64,000 bases of DNA, taken from the NCBI RefSeq assembly GCF_014529935.1, contig NZ_JACVFC010000001.1, forward strand, positions 620,001-684,000. Reading direction: 5' to 3'. The first letter of the stretch is position 1; the number at the start of each line of letters is the position of its first letter. Origin of the DNA: Chitinophaga qingshengii. GTDB lineage: Bacteria > Bacteroidota > Bacteroidia > Chitinophagales > Chitinophagaceae. Below, one piece after another: positions 50,919 through 61,300 of the stretch. A program made the position numbers and the translations under genes. The notes beneath the pieces are model-generated. The model did no database searches and was not told where the DNA came from. It saw nothing but the letters and a program-made list of their open reading frames with translations.

Positions 50919-52502
50919 ATGAAGCGATTGTTTTATTTATTGTTTTTAACATCCACCGGTTTGCAGGCGCAACATTTAACAGCGCCTGCAAATCTCCGGC
51001 TAACCGGTACCCGCAGCTGGATCAGGGTGGACTGGCAGGATAGAGCCGGTAATGAAACAGGGTACCAGGTGTATTGGTCAGGCAACAACCACAAACCCGC
51101 TACACCGGGGGCCACCCTTCCTGCCAACAGCACCCGCTTTTATATTCAGCAGGTAAAAGCCGATACCCGTTACTATGTATGGGTAGAAGCTATCGATGCC
51201 CACCAGCACAGCAAAGCATTGTCAGGCGACGTGACCACGGCTACGCAGTGGACGCTGGATACCGCAGAAGCCCGTCAGCTGGATATCCCCAGCTCCGCCG
51301 CCGTTCCGGAAGGCATGGCTATCTTCTGGCACGATGAATTCAACGACTCCCTGCTGGACCGCAACAAATGGCACACGACCTATTATTCTAACATCGATTT
51401 CCTGAAGAAAGACAACCTGGAAGCGATGCGTAACGGTACGCTACCCGAAGCGGCCTACACGCTGAACGGCCATAGCATCAACATCTTCACCAACGACTCC
51501 TTGCCGGCAAAGCCCTACTACCCCAATGGCAGAAAAATTTCTTCCATCCAGACGTACGACTGGCGCACCAACGAAAACCTGCTGGACAACAGCCGTGGCG
51601 GATATTTTGAAGTAAGGGTTAAACGCAGCTTCACCGGTAAACCACAGGGACTGAATACCGCCTACTGGTTTGATTCTCCGGGCCCGGACCTGAAGTACTA
51701 CCTGCAGGAAGGCACCACCCTCGATGGCGTTAGCGGCATCCGCCCTAAAGGACAGGTGTTTGAGATCGATGTGTTTGAGAACCTGGACGCACAATTTGTA
51801 CTGCACGGCCACGTAGATGACAAAGGCCAGTTTGTACATAATCTGAATACCCACATCGCCAAAGGTTTTGAGCATAAGGACCAATGGGTGACGCACGGTA
51901 TCCTCTGGACACCCAACAGCATCAAACACTATATCAACGGCCAGCTGATTAAAGCCTACACCGACAAACACCAGATCTATTCACCGAACCACATCATGAA
52001 CGTGTTCCTGGGTTCCTATGGTGGCGGCGGTTCCGTGAGCATGGAAGTGGACTATATCCGTGGGTACCAGTGGCCGCTGGAAGGCAATAACGAACTGCCC
52101 AATCCCGGCTTTGACGCCAATAACAAAGCCCTCCCCTGGGAAGGTAACGGCACGCTCACCGCTGGCCGCAATGGCAGTCGTGGCCTGCTGCTGAAGCCCG
52201 GGCAGGAAATGGAACAATATGTCTATCTGAACAATCATACCAACTACCAGTTGACTTACTGGCAAAATGGCAACAGCCCATTGTACACCACCGTGGAAAA
52301 CATGAAACTGGTCACCGGTGAATTACAACAGGCTGCTGCGCAAACACAAAGCGGAAAAGCCGATTTCACCCGCCAGCAACTGCATTTCCAGACGGGTAAA
52401 GAGTATGGCAACAATATGAAAACGGTTCGTATCTGCTTTAAAAATACCGGTCAACAGGATATTGTCCTGGATGATGTTACTATCAGTAAATCTGGTAAAT
52501 AA
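50919..52502 (+). CDS. Glycoside hydrolase family 16 endo-glucanase with FN3 and C-terminal CBM-like domains
   Basis: A secreted 527-aa enzyme with signal peptide (MKRLFYLLFLTSTGLQAQ). Residues 22-108 are a fibronectin type III domain (APANLRLTGTRSWIRVDWQD, VKADTRYYVWVEAIDAH). Residues 130-385 are a GH16 beta-jelly roll with catalytic motif E-I-D-V-F-E (Glu 282, Asp 284, Glu 287; FEIDVFENLD). Residues 395-525 form a jelly-roll CBM-like domain (LPNPGFDANNKALPWEG, then VRICFKNTGQQDIVLDDVTI). GH16 members cut beta-1,3/1,4-glucans such as laminarin, lichenan or agar types; the exact substrate is not shown. It is the last gene of the locus, before a strong terminator. Confidence 0.9.
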   Translation: MKRLFYLLFLTSTGLQAQHLTAPANLRLTGTRSWIRVDWQDRAGNETGYQVYWSGNNHKPATPGATLPANSTRFYIQQVKADTRYYVWVEAIDAHQHSKALSGDVTTATQWTLDTAEARQLDIPSSAAVPEGMAIFWHDEFNDSLLDRNKWHTTYYSNIDFLKKDNLEAMRNGTLPEAAYTLNGHSINIFTNDSLPAKPYYPNGRKISSIQTYDWRTNENLLDNSRGGYFEVRVKRSFTGKPQGLNTAYWFDSPGPDLKYYLQEGTTLDGVSGIRPKGQVFEIDVFENLDAQFVLHGHVDDKGQFVHNLNTHIAKGFEHKDQWVTHGILWTPNSIKHYINGQLIKAYTDKHQIYSPNHIMNVFLGSYGGGGSVSMEVDYIRGYQWPLEGNNELPNPGFDANNKALPWEGNGTLTAGRNGSRGLLLKPGQEMEQYVYLNNHTNYQLTYWQNGNSPLYTTVENMKLVTGELQQAAAQTQSGKADFTRQQLHFQTGKEYGNNMKTVRICFKNTGQQDIVLDDVTISKSGK

Positions 52503-52530
52503 CAAGTACACCGTTAAAAAACACAGAGAG

Positions 52531-52553
52531 CTGCCCTTCGGGGCAGTTTTTTT
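52531..52553 (+). terminator. Strong UUCG-tetraloop terminator of the GH16 locus
   Basis: A perfect 6-bp stem (CTGCCC at 52531-52536, GGGCAG at 52541-52546) closed by the TTCG tetraloop and followed by seven T (52547-52553). It lies 28 bp after the GH16 stop and touches the stop of the converging oxidoreductase gene. Confidence 0.92.
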
Positions 52554-53569
52554 CAGGAAAGCGTGATCACGATCTTCCCCACATGTTTACCCGATGCCAG
52601 CCGTAAATAGGCTTCCCTCGTCTGTTCCAGCGGATACACGCTATCTATTACCGGGTGAATATCATTCACTTCTATGGCGCGGTTCATGGCTGCAAACGCA
52701 CTGACGCTGCCCACCGCCAGCCCTTGTATACGAATAAAGTTCAGGTTGATGCGATGCCGGTGAATATCCAGCGGCAGTTCCGGTCCGGCTATAAAACCAG
52801 CGGTGCCAACAAAACCATTTTCTTTCACGGACAGCAGCGACTCCCCTATGGTGGCCGATCCAACGACATCCATGGTGATATCCACCCCTTCGCCGCCGTT
52901 GAGCGCTTTTACCTGTTCATGCCAGGCAGGATATTGGTTGTAGTTGATAACAGCGTCCGCACCGAGTGCTTTTAGTTGTGCAGCTTTGGCTTCGCTACTG
53001 GTGGTTGCGATCACTTTGGCGCCTGCGGCTTTGGCTATTTGCAGCGCAAACAGGGAAACGCCGCCGGTGCCTTGTGTCAGCACGGTTTGTCCGGGCCGCA
53101 GTCCGGCCTGTTCTATTAACCCGTACCAGGCTGTCAATGCGGCGATCGGCAAAGTAGCCGCTTCTTCAAAACTCAGATTGGCCGGCATTTTTACGAGGCC
53201 ATGCTCCGGTACTGCGGTATATTCCGATAAAACACCCGGTGTTTGCCAGGCCACCCGTACGGCATTACCCGCAGCGTCTATGCTACCGTGGGTCCAGTTT
53301 TGAACGTACTGGATCACGACTTTATCTCCCGGTTTCCAGCGGCTTACATCCGCTCCCACAGCGGTTACTACGCCCGCGCCGTCCGACGCGGGGATATAGG
53401 GAAACACCAAATCCCCGTTGAAAGTACCATTCAGCAAAATCAGGTCGAGGTAGTTTAAGGATACTGCTTTAATATTCACCAATACTTCATTGGCTTTAAG
53501 GGAGGGGGTGGCCACATCGGCGATCACCAGGTTATCTGCCCCAAAGGCAGTCAGTTGCATTGCTTTCAT
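52553..53569 (-). CDS. NAD(P)-dependent MDR-type alcohol dehydrogenase/quinone reductase
   Basis: A 338-aa medium-chain dehydrogenase/reductase. The N-terminal catalytic lobe (KAVSLNYLDLILLNGTFNGD, PYIPASDGAGVVTAVGADVS) lacks the Zn-ligand Cys pattern of classic alcohol dehydrogenases. The nucleotide-binding lobe shows GQTVLTQGTGGVSLFALQIA (Rossmann glycine pattern) and GAKVIATTSSEAKAAQLKAL. The C-terminus ends YLRLASGKHVGKIVITLS. It resembles zinc-free quinone oxidoreductase-like members. It diverges from an AraC-family gene, which may regulate it. Confidence 0.9.
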   Translation of the reverse strand: MKAMQLTAFGADNLVIADVATPSLKANEVLVNIKAVSLNYLDLILLNGTFNGDLVFPYIPASDGAGVVTAVGADVSRWKPGDKVVIQYVQNWTHGSIDAAGNAVRVAWQTPGVLSEYTAVPEHGLVKMPANLSFEEAATLPIAALTAWYGLIEQAGLRPGQTVLTQGTGGVSLFALQIAKAAGAKVIATTSSEAKAAQLKALGADAVINYNQYPAWHEQVKALNGGEGVDITMDVVGSATIGESLLSVKENGFVGTAGFIAGPELPLDIHRHRINLNFIRIQGLAVGSVSAFAAMNRAIEVNDIHPVIDSVYPLEQTREAYLRLASGKHVGKIVITLS

Positions 53570-53702
53570 CTTTTTTTAGGTTGATGTGTAATGATGCAAA
53601 GGTGTCCCGGCAACCCGGAAAACGCCGGTACGCTTCGTTGAAAAAACAGTAAAATCCTTGGATAGCGGATTTCCCGGCAGTGCATTTCCGTAATTTTACA
53701 AC

Positions 53703-54554
53703 ATGGATTTTTTACATGATTCTTTTGCAGTAGAAATCGCAGAATACGATGAATGGAGGGAAAGAAGCCGGAAAAGCAACTTCTTTGAACTGGTGTACGT
53801 GTTAAACGGATCAGGATACCAGGGGGTTAACCACATGCAATATCCCTACACCCAAAATGGTATTTTTCTGTTACCCACCGCCAAGTGCCATTATTATAAA
53901 GTGAAGGAACGGACCCGTTTTCTCTTCGTGCGGTTTACCGGCAACTATTTTATGCCCGGTCCCCATGATGCGGTGGACTACAGCAGCTGGTTCAGCCGGC
54001 TGAATTTTATTTTCGGCCATCACGATTATCATCCTGGCGAACTGGTGGAAGATCCGGCCGATAAAGCACAATTAAAAAGCCTGCTGGACATCATCTTACA
54101 GGAGTATAAAAGGCAGGACATTTGCTCCGCTTTTATCATACAAAATACGCTGGTAGCGGTACTGGCTGTGATTTGCCGCAATATCCAGAAGAAAAAACTG
54201 GGTAGTCACCGCTTTACCGATAGCCGGTTTGCGGACCTGATTAATTTTATCAGCTTCCACATTACGGACCTGGAGAAACTGAGCGTATCCTATCTGTCAC
54301 AAAACTTCCATATCGCCGAAACCTACTTCAGCGAATACTTCCGGCGTAATGCCAACGAACGTTTCCAGGATTATGTGATGAAACTACGGTTAAAGATTGC
54401 CGAATCCCGTGCCATATATACCGATGCAGCCATGCAGGATATTGCACTGGAGCTGGGGTTTACGGACAGCAGTCATATGAACCGTATGATGAAAAAGTAT
54501 TACGGCAAAGGGATGCGTGAGATCAGGGGCGCAAATAAAATGGCAGACCGGTAG
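53703..54554 (+). CDS. AraC-family transcriptional regulator
   Basis: A 283-aa regulator. The N-terminal part (about 1-165) is a cupin-like sensing domain (ELVYVLNGSGYQGVNHMQYP, NGIFLLPTAKCHYYKVKERT). The C-terminal AraC double helix-turn-helix (about 180-280) shows LSVSYLSQNFHIAETYFSEY, DYVMKLRLKIAESRAIYTDA and DIALELGFTDSSHMNRMMKK. It diverges from the MDR oxidoreductase gene across a 133-bp gap. Its gene end is 2 bp from the converging GNAT gene. Confidence 0.92.
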   Translation: MDFLHDSFAVEIAEYDEWRERSRKSNFFELVYVLNGSGYQGVNHMQYPYTQNGIFLLPTAKCHYYKVKERTRFLFVRFTGNYFMPGPHDAVDYSSWFSRLNFIFGHHDYHPGELVEDPADKAQLKSLLDIILQEYKRQDICSAFIIQNTLVAVLAVICRNIQKKKLGSHRFTDSRFADLINFISFHITDLEKLSVSYLSQNFHIAETYFSEYFRRNANERFQDYVMKLRLKIAESRAIYTDAAMQDIALELGFTDSSHMNRMMKKYYGKGMREIRGANKMADR

Positions 54555-54556
54555 CC

Positions 54557-55096
54557 TCAGCGGTGCTGCGCCTGCCAGTCTGCCTTATTTAATTCGTAGA
54601 CAAAATTTAGCCGGGAAGGTTCGCCGAAATACGCTACTTCCTCCTCTTTTACCTTATGGGCGCCCAGCCTGGTCACCGCTATCTGGGAACGGATGTTCAC
54701 GCCCCCTACATGGAAGATTACCTTGTCTACGTACTGGAAAATGTAGTCCAGCATTAGTTTTTTTACGGAAGGATTAAACCCTTTTCCCCAGCTCTCCCGT
54801 CCATAAAACGTATAGCCGATGAGGATACTGTTTTCGGATGGGTTGTAATCGTAGAAACGGCTGCTGCCGGCTGTTTTACCGGTGGCCTTGTCTACAATCC
54901 GGAAAGCACCGCCACTTTGCATGGCCCCTTCGAAATAGTTCTGAAACGCAGGACGTTGCCAGCGGGTTTTATTGGGGTGTTGTTCCCACACCAGCGGATC
55001 TGACGCCACTTCATACAGTGCTTCAAAATCGGTTTGCTGCAAAGGATAAAGGATGGCCCGCTCGTTCTCCAGCGTAGGTTGTATTGAAAAGTCCAT
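54557..55096 (-). CDS. GNAT-family N-acetyltransferase (RimJ/RimL type)
   Basis: A 179-aa acetyltransferase from the ATG at 55096 (MDFSIQPTLENERAILYPLQ); the frame is open further upstream but without a plausible start. Features: LQQTDFEALYEVASDPLVWE (typical of Acetyltransf_3 N-terminal helices), TAGSSRFYDYNPSENSILIG and the acetyl-CoA loop with YTFYGRESWGKGFNPSVKKL, then HVGGVNIRSQIAVTRLGAHK. Members acetylate small molecules or protein N-termini. It runs opposite to the AraC gene and follows the secreted DinB gene on the same strand. Confidence 0.9.
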   Translation of the reverse strand: MDFSIQPTLENERAILYPLQQTDFEALYEVASDPLVWEQHPNKTRWQRPAFQNYFEGAMQSGGAFRIVDKATGKTAGSSRFYDYNPSENSILIGYTFYGRESWGKGFNPSVKKLMLDYIFQYVDKVIFHVGGVNIRSQIAVTRLGAHKVKEEEVAYFGEPSRLNFVYELNKADWQAQHR

Positions 55097-55178
55097 TTGT
55101 GTGTTTTTGTCCTTTACAAAGTAACAACTATCGGCTGGCACCGGCATCGTCCAATTGCCACAAACCGGATAGTCCGGC

Positions 55179-55709
55179 TTAGAACAGTTTCTCCTGTGGT
55201 GGTTTAGCGCCGGCGAGACGGATGTATACCGTTGTCTGTCCGCGGTGATGTGTCTGGTGTTCAAAATCCTTGTTCAGCGCTTCGCCACGGGTCATTTCAA
55301 AGCGGCCAAAGACTTTGATTTTCTCTGCCAGCTGTGCATCGGTCAGGCCTTTGATTTTGTCCATCACGTAGTCGTAGCTGTCCATCACGGTTTTGGTCAC
55401 CGCCGCTTTGGATTTGTCGCTGTTTTTTTCCATGTCGCCCGGTTTTCCAGGCAGGGTGCTGCCACTGGCCGCCGCTGCAAAGCCGTAATTGGCTTCTGCC
55501 AGGTGTAACATCTGTTCTGCAAATGAACGCATTTCCGGGGTCGGTTTCAGATCATAAGATTTATCCGGCATCACATCCAGATATTCTTTGGTGTATTCCT
55601 TTGCCCTTTCCCAGTCTTTGAGCATATTACCGGTGATTTGCTGGGCGTAGATCTGGAGAGACAGGCATATCGCAACGCCTGTAGCGAATAATAATTTGTG
55701 AGGTTTCAT
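55179..55709 (-). CDS. Secreted DinB-family protein
   Basis: A 176-aa protein from the ATG at 55709 with signal peptide (MKPHKLLFATGVAICLSLQI, cleavage before QQITG). DinB pattern: SYDLKPTPEMRSFAEQMLHL (first His near position 71), YDYVMDKIKGLTDAQLAEKI, and FEHQTHHRGQTTVYIRLAGA with the two other metal-binding histidines. DinB proteins with signal peptides are frequent in Bacteroidota and lack a known substrate. It diverges from the MenI-like gene with a 60-bp gap. Confidence 0.88.
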   Translation of the reverse strand: MKPHKLLFATGVAICLSLQIYAQQITGNMLKDWERAKEYTKEYLDVMPDKSYDLKPTPEMRSFAEQMLHLAEANYGFAAAASGSTLPGKPGDMEKNSDKSKAAVTKTVMDSYDYVMDKIKGLTDAQLAEKIKVFGRFEMTRGEALNKDFEHQTHHRGQTTVYIRLAGAKPPQEKLF

Positions 55710-55769
55710 ATTGGTGGGAGTTATGTAAGAGCCGAAATTACTATATTTCCGGTTTGCAAAAAAAATGTT

Positions 55770-56243
55770 ATGACTGATATGGCAACAACTATCTGGCACA
55801 CCACCGTTACACCAGCAGACCTGAATGCAAGAGGCAAATCCACCATGAATGAGCAGCTGGGCATGGAATTCACCGAAGTTGGCGATAACTACCTGCGTAT
55901 CCGGATGCCGGTAGACCACCGTACGGTGCAGACCTATGGTATCCTCCATGGCGGCGCTTCGGTAGCACTGGCCGAAACAGCAGGCAGCGTAGCCTCTACC
56001 CTCGTCATTGATCCCGCTACAGAAATATGCGTGGGCATGGAAATCAACGCCAATCACGTTCGCAGCGCCCGCGAAGGATATGTGCATGGCACCGCCACGC
56101 CTATACACCTGGGCCGCCGCAGCCATATCTGGGAAATCAGGATCACAGACGATGAACAACGGCTTATCTGCATCTGCCGGCATACCGTAGCGGTATTGGA
56201 CCGGTCCGGTTTTCTCTCCGGTTCAGCCCGCACACAAGGGTAA
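55770..56243 (+). CDS. Hotdog thioesterase, MenI/YdiI-like
   Basis: A 157-aa protein from the ATG at 55770. It follows the YdiI (MenI) pattern closely: HTTVTPADLNARGKSTMNEQ near the start, IRMPVDHRTVQTYGILHGGA (HGG motif on the long helix), LAETAGSVASTLV and HLGRRSHIWEIRI near the end. MenI-type enzymes hydrolyse 1,4-dihydroxy-2-naphthoyl-CoA in menaquinone synthesis; others act on phenylacetyl-CoA-type esters. No menaquinone gene is adjacent, so MenI is the best guess, not a certainty. Confidence 0.85.
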   Translation: MTDMATTIWHTTVTPADLNARGKSTMNEQLGMEFTEVGDNYLRIRMPVDHRTVQTYGILHGGASVALAETAGSVASTLVIDPATEICVGMEINANHVRSAREGYVHGTATPIHLGRRSHIWEIRITDDEQRLICICRHTVAVLDRSGFLSGSARTQG

Positions 56244-56391
56244 GCAGATTGTCTACAAATCACCGCGTTTGCGCATATTTTTCCCCGCTTTGCCACACGA
56301 CAAGGCCCTAAAACAGGCCTCTCAGCCAGTGGAGTAATATTTGACAGATATCGTCAGAAGAACATTACTCACCCACAAAAACTGTTTTACT

Positions 56392-56595
56392 ATGGACACT
56401 CAAAACAACAGCTTTCTCCTTAAAGTAAAAGGCAACTGGAATGAATTAAAAGGAAAGATCAAACAACAATATGCTGATCTTACAGATGATGACCTGTTAT
56501 ATGTAGAAGGCAAGGAAGATGAGCTGCTGGGGCGCATCCAGCAGAAAACAGGGAAAACAAAGGAGGAAGTGAAAACGTGGATCGACAGATTATGA
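56392..56595 (+). CDS. CsbD-family general stress protein
   Basis: A 67-aa helical protein from the ATG at 56392. Signature: [56 protein letters not shown]. CsbD-type proteins are small abundant stress proteins of unknown mechanism. It is a single-gene unit with a strong terminator 28 bp behind it. Confidence 0.92.
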   Translation: MDTQNNSFLLKVKGNWNELKGKIKQQYADLTDDDLLYVEGKEDELLGRIQQKTGKTKEEVKTWIDRL

Positions 56596-56623
56596 GGTGG
56601 AGATAGCAGCGCTATAACACGCT

Positions 56624-56666
56624 AAATAAAAGAGGATTGATCTTTTAAATCAATCCTCTTTTATTT
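56624..56666 (+). terminator. Rho-independent terminator of the CsbD gene
   Basis: A perfect 18-bp A/T-containing stem (56624-56641 and 56649-56666, core AGAGGATTGAT / ATCAATCCTCT) with a 7-base loop; the right arm ends in TTTTATTT followed by TT. It can work in both directions. Confidence 0.85.
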
Positions 56667-56924
56667 TTAACATCGCTTTCAGCAACACATTGGCACTATG
56701 TTCTTCCAGGTGTTCAATAATATCACCAACCGTATCTATTTTCCGACTGGGAGATATGCGGGAAACCGGTATGTATTTTCACTTTTTTTAACAGCGACGG
56801 CACACCTTCCTGTAATATTCTTCCGGTGGTAAGCTGGGACGGCTATACCTTCGGATAGCTTTTTGACGACCTGCTGTAAACGCCGTGCCAAACGCTGGCA
56901 CGGGATTAGAAACAGGCAACTGTT
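56650..56924 (-). pseudogene. Possible decayed coding sequence (minus strand)
   Basis: The 329-bp gap between the CsbD and CinA-like genes contains protein-like stretches on the minus strand that sit in different frames. Examples are VVKKLSEGIAV, then LTTGRILQEGVPSLLKKVKI, then IDTVGDIIEHLEEHSANVLL ending AMLKIKED just inside the CsbD terminator. A single gene broken by at least two frameshifts is one reading; random open frames are the other. No family is recognised and no start codon is evident. Confidence 0.25.
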
Positions 56925-57440
56925 ATGAGTACAATCAATCTTGACAGCGTTAACCAAATCAGGGCTATCCTGATCAACCGCCGGCAGTCACTGGCGGTAG
57001 CTGAAAGCGTGACCGCCGGCATCTTACAGGTGGCGTTTTCATCCGCGGACAAAGCAGCGGAATATTTCCAGGGCGGCATCACTGCCTATAATCTCGGCCA
57101 AAAGGCACGGCATCTGGGTTTGGACCCGATTCACGGCGAACAGTCCAACTGCGTATCCCCTCAAACAGCCCGCACACTTGCTGAAAATTGCTGTTCCTTT
57201 TTTTCATCACATTGGGGAATAGGTGTTACCGGTTACGCCTCTACGGTTCCCGAGCAGGGCATCACGGAACTTTACGCTTACTATAGCATTGCTTCAGACC
57301 GTGAAGAAATGAAGTCAGCCCGTATTACGCCCCCACCCGGCTTGCAGGACCCGATAGCCGTCCGGTACTATTACACCAATGAGGTGATCAATGTTTTGCT
57401 GGAGGTGCTCACCCATGGCGTACAGAAAAAGACTATTTAA
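56925..57440 (+). CDS. CinA-family (PncC-like) protein
   Basis: A 171-aa protein with the CinA C-terminal domain, which in PncC deamidates nicotinamide mononucleotide. Motifs: LAVAESVTAGILQVAFSSAD (usually AESxTGG), EYFQGGITAYNLGQKARHLG and GIGVTGYAS (usually GxTGxAG). The glycines of the first motif are changed (TAGI instead of TGGL), as in several stand-alone Bacteroidota copies, so amidase activity is uncertain. Its stop overlaps the end of the converging porP/sprF-like gene by 8 bp. Confidence 0.88.
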   Translation: MSTINLDSVNQIRAILINRRQSLAVAESVTAGILQVAFSSADKAAEYFQGGITAYNLGQKARHLGLDPIHGEQSNCVSPQTARTLAENCCSFFSSHWGIGVTGYASTVPEQGITELYAYYSIASDREEMKSARITPPPGLQDPIAVRYYYTNEVINVLLEVLTHGVQKKTI

Positions 57441-58350
57441 ACAGATGAATACCTGCTCCTATTTCGTAGGTGCCATTGTTATAAGTGTTGTAACCGCCTG
57501 TTTGAGCATGATATAACGCCTGTATCAGAACGGTCTTTTTCACATCCACGCCAAACCCGGCAGTAAAGCTGCGGGAGCTGTGGTACAACGCCATTACGTT
57601 GAGTACGTTATCCAGGAAGGCGGCATTTACGCCAATATCCAGGATATTGTTGTACCCCCGTACCCCCCGGTAACACACTTTGGGCGTGATGCTTTCCAGG
57701 GCTCCTTCAAATGCAAACCTATATTCCGCAGCGGAATAAAAGATAGTACCGCCATTCACGGTCTTATCATTGGTGAACATGCTCCTGATATTCGGCAAAG
57801 CTGCCTGCACGGTCAATGCTCCGTTCGTATAGGCCATACCGTATTCCCCTTCAAAATAGTTATCGCGGCGGTTAAATGCTCCCACAGTGGGATCGTTGGG
57901 GTCGCCGTTCAGATGCGACAGGTCCAGCCGCTGGAAGTTCATCGCCAGAGAGAGACCGAAGTGCAACTGTTGTCCTTCTTTCCCAATCGGGAGATGATAA
58001 GCATAACTCATGGCCACCCGGGTACGGTTGATTAATCCCGCTACGTCGTTCATGACGTTCAGCCCCGCTCCCACTCTTTTACCCAACAGTCCATCTACCG
58101 TAAGGAAACGGGTTTCCGGCGCGCCGGTCATTTGTTTCGCCTGGCGGCGGTAGGCGGCGTTTATATGCAGGCCGGTATCTATACCAGCCATTGCAGCGTT
58201 CGCCAGGTAAGCATTCTGAAAATATTGGGTCCCGGAAGGTTCCAATAACGCCGGCACATCACTAAGCGTTTGTGCGGCGGCGTTACCTGCTGCTATGGTT
58301 AATAGCAGCAGGCTTATACACTTTGTCAGGGATAAAAATATACGCTTCAT
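57433..58350 (-). CDS. PorP/SprF-family type IX secretion-linked outer-membrane protein
   Basis: A 305-aa protein with signal peptide (about 1-26, SLLLLTIAAGNAAAQ). The PorP/SprF pattern is clear: YFQNAYLANAAMAGIDTGLH followed by INAAYRRQAKQMTGAPETRF, LPIGKEGQQLHFGLSLAMNF, and the closing strand pattern NGTYEIGAGIHLF. These 12-14-strand barrel proteins are needed for secretion and surface anchoring of a partner T9SS substrate with a type B sorting domain, as SprF is for SprB. It lies 17 bp after the giant Ig-repeat gene, which is its likely partner. Confidence 0.93.
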   Translation of the reverse strand: MKRIFLSLTKCISLLLLTIAAGNAAAQTLSDVPALLEPSGTQYFQNAYLANAAMAGIDTGLHINAAYRRQAKQMTGAPETRFLTVDGLLGKRVGAGLNVMNDVAGLINRTRVAMSYAYHLPIGKEGQQLHFGLSLAMNFQRLDLSHLNGDPNDPTVGAFNRRDNYFEGEYGMAYTNGALTVQAALPNIRSMFTNDKTVNGGTIFYSAAEYRFAFEGALESITPKVCYRGVRGYNNILDIGVNAAFLDNVLNVMALYHSSRSFTAGFGVDVKKTVLIQALYHAQTGGYNTYNNGTYEIGAGIHLFK

Positions 58351-58367
58351 AAATCAGGTTAATAAGG

Positions 58368-61300
58368 TTATTGATCGGCCCGGATAATGGTGATGAATCC
58401 TTTCCATACACGGGTGCTGCCATTGACGGTGAGCACATAATAATAGGTACCTTCTGCCAGCGGATGGCCATTCAGCGTGCCATCCCAGTCATTGCTGTAG
58501 TTACGGCGCTGGTATACTATTCTGCCGGAACGGTCAAATATTTTCACCTCGTTGTCCGGGTAGCTGTCCAGGTTGCGGATCACCCAGCGGTCGTTGATAC
58601 CGTCACCGTTAGGTGTGAGCATATTGGTAGCATCCAGCTTATAGTCTGTTGTTGCCGCGATCGTGATGGCAGCGCTGGCGCTGCAACCTGCAGCGTTGGT
58701 ACCGGTTACGGTATAGGTAGCATTGTCCTGTGGTCTTACGCGGAGAGAAGCCTGTTGCAGCTCTCCGGTCACGCCGGCAGCGGGTGCCCAGCTATACGCT
58801 ATGGCGCCTTCGGCCGTCAGCGTCACCAGGTCGCCTTTGGAAACCGCATTGCCTTTATCGCTGCTGATAGTAATCAACGGCAGCGGATTGACCGTGAGAT
58901 AGAAGGTTTGACTGAAGCTGTCTTTACCACCATTGTCGGTGCCGCCATCGTCCTGCAGGGTAACGGTGATAGCCGCCGTACCGCTGCTAACGCCGGGTTT
59001 CAGCTGATAACGGACAGTGTTGGTGGCCACATCAGCGGTGAGTACATCGAAGTAAGGCTGGTTAGCGGTTACCTTGATAGTATAGTGCTGATCCGCCTCT
59101 ACCGGTGATACACCGGTGAGCTGTATCTTTTGCGGAGCGGTGGTGGCGCAAAGCTGTACATCGGCCACGGGGTTCATTACCGGTGGTTTGTTGACGAATG
59201 AAACCAGCACTTTCACACTAACGGTAGCGGCTACACTGGTATTAAGTCCGTCGCTGACGGTTACACGCAGCGCAATGGTTTTACCGGCGAGGGTCCGTAG
59301 CAGGGCGTTGTCTTTTACTGTCACACGACCGTTGGCATCGAGCGATAAGGCGCCGCCGGAGCCGTCTGTCACCAGTTTCCAGTCCTGTATAACGCCCGAA
59401 GCGTCTGTAGCAGTCATCTGCCCGGCAAGGGCGCCCGCCGGACTGTTATCGTATACTTCGATTGCCTGTTGAGCGATCACCGGTGCGGTGGCATCAGACA
59501 CCACACTGATGCTGTTGGAAACCTGGTTACCGTTACCTGCTTTATCGAATGCGGCGCCTGCCGGCAGCTGTACGGTTACACTGCCGTCGGCAACAGGTGT
59601 GATCAGCGTATTATAATGAACGTTATCTGTTGTTTGTAATGGTCCGGCAGTACCGTTATTTACCTGTAACGCGGTAGCAGAGAAGTTTTTCATCTCTTCA
59701 TTGAAGGTCAGCTGTACCATAAACGAGGTATTGGTACGTGCCGGGCTGGCAGTAGCCAGTATTACCGTAGGCGGCGTCATATCCGCCTGGAGGGTGATAA
59801 CATTGGAGGCTTTGTTGCCATTACCGGCGTTGTTCATTGCCTTGCCGGCAGACAGGGATATACTGATGGTACCTTCCGTTGTTGGGGTAATCAATACCGT
59901 ATAGGTAGTATTGTCCGCCGTTTGCAGGCTACCGGCATTACCACCGGTGACCACAAAATCACTGGCTGTCAACCCGGTTACCTTTTCAGAAAATATAGCC
60001 GTTACCGTGAAGGCCCCCATTACCGGCGATGAAGCACTGGTACTGAGTGTGACGGCAGGCTCCTGCCCGGACACCTTAATTCCGGCAGTAGCAGGAACAC
60101 CATTTAACGTCAGTCTGGCATCGTTCTCTGCCTGGTCGATGATCGTACCGCCATCCAGGTTGATAGGGTTTGTCAGCCCAATGCCACCAGGGGCCATATC
60201 TCCGGGTTGTACCGTATAGGAGAACGTTAAATCAGCCATGCCGGAACCACCCGCATAAACGGCTTTTACCTGGGCTGTTCCCAGCGTCACCGGCAGAAAG
60301 GGGGTACCGGATACACGGACATTCTCATTGAAATTCAGTTTAAACGTCAGCACATCCCCGATTTTATAGTTGCCCGGCGCCGGTGCAGTTACGCCCATCA
60401 CGAATGGCCTGGTGCCATCATAAAAATAAGGCAGGGGGTCAGCAGCCTTGTTGCCGGTACCGGCATTGTTTATGGCTGCACCTGCGGACACCACCACATT
60501 CCCTATGCCATCAGTTCCCGGGGTAATGGTGGCCGTGTAAGTCCTGTCATCCACTTTTACCAGGTTGCTGGCTGAACCGGTGCTTACGACGATCTTATTA
60601 AGATCGAGGTTATCAACAGGCTCGGTAAAGGAGATCGTTACCTCAAAGGCTTTATTCGTCAGGTAAACCGGGGCGGACAATGTTACTTCCGGCGTACCGG
60701 TATTAACGATGATTCCTGTAGTGGATGGAATGTTATGGAGTGTGAGATCAGCTGCGTTGCCGGCGGCATCTTTGATAGTACTGCCATTCAGCTGGATAGG
60801 ACCAGACAGCTGGATACCGTTGGGCGCCATCTCACCGGGTTGCACCTCGTAGGTGAAAGACAGGGTATTTCCACCTATTACCCCCTGGTAGGTTGCCTGT
60901 ACGGCTTTACTGCCGATGGTAACCGGCAGTGTAGGTGTCCCGGTTACCACGACCGGTTCGTTGAAGCTAACCTTGAAATTCAGTTGCTGCCCAATTGCGT
61001 AAGCTTTGGAACCAGGCACCACCACCGATGTTGTCTGTGGCGGGTTGGTATCGTATATCAGGCTTAATATATTAGACGCATTGTTACCATTACCGATAGC
61101 GTTCGTCACCTTACCGGCCGGCAGGGATATACTGACGGTGCCGTCCGTAACCGGGGTTACCAAAACGGTAAAGGTGATATTATCTGTGGTTTGCGGCGTA
61201 CTGATGTTACCGTTAGTCACGCTAAAATCAGCAGCAGACAATGTACTTACCTTTTCGGAAAACTCAGCGGTGACGGTAAAGGCGCTACCCACCGGCGATA

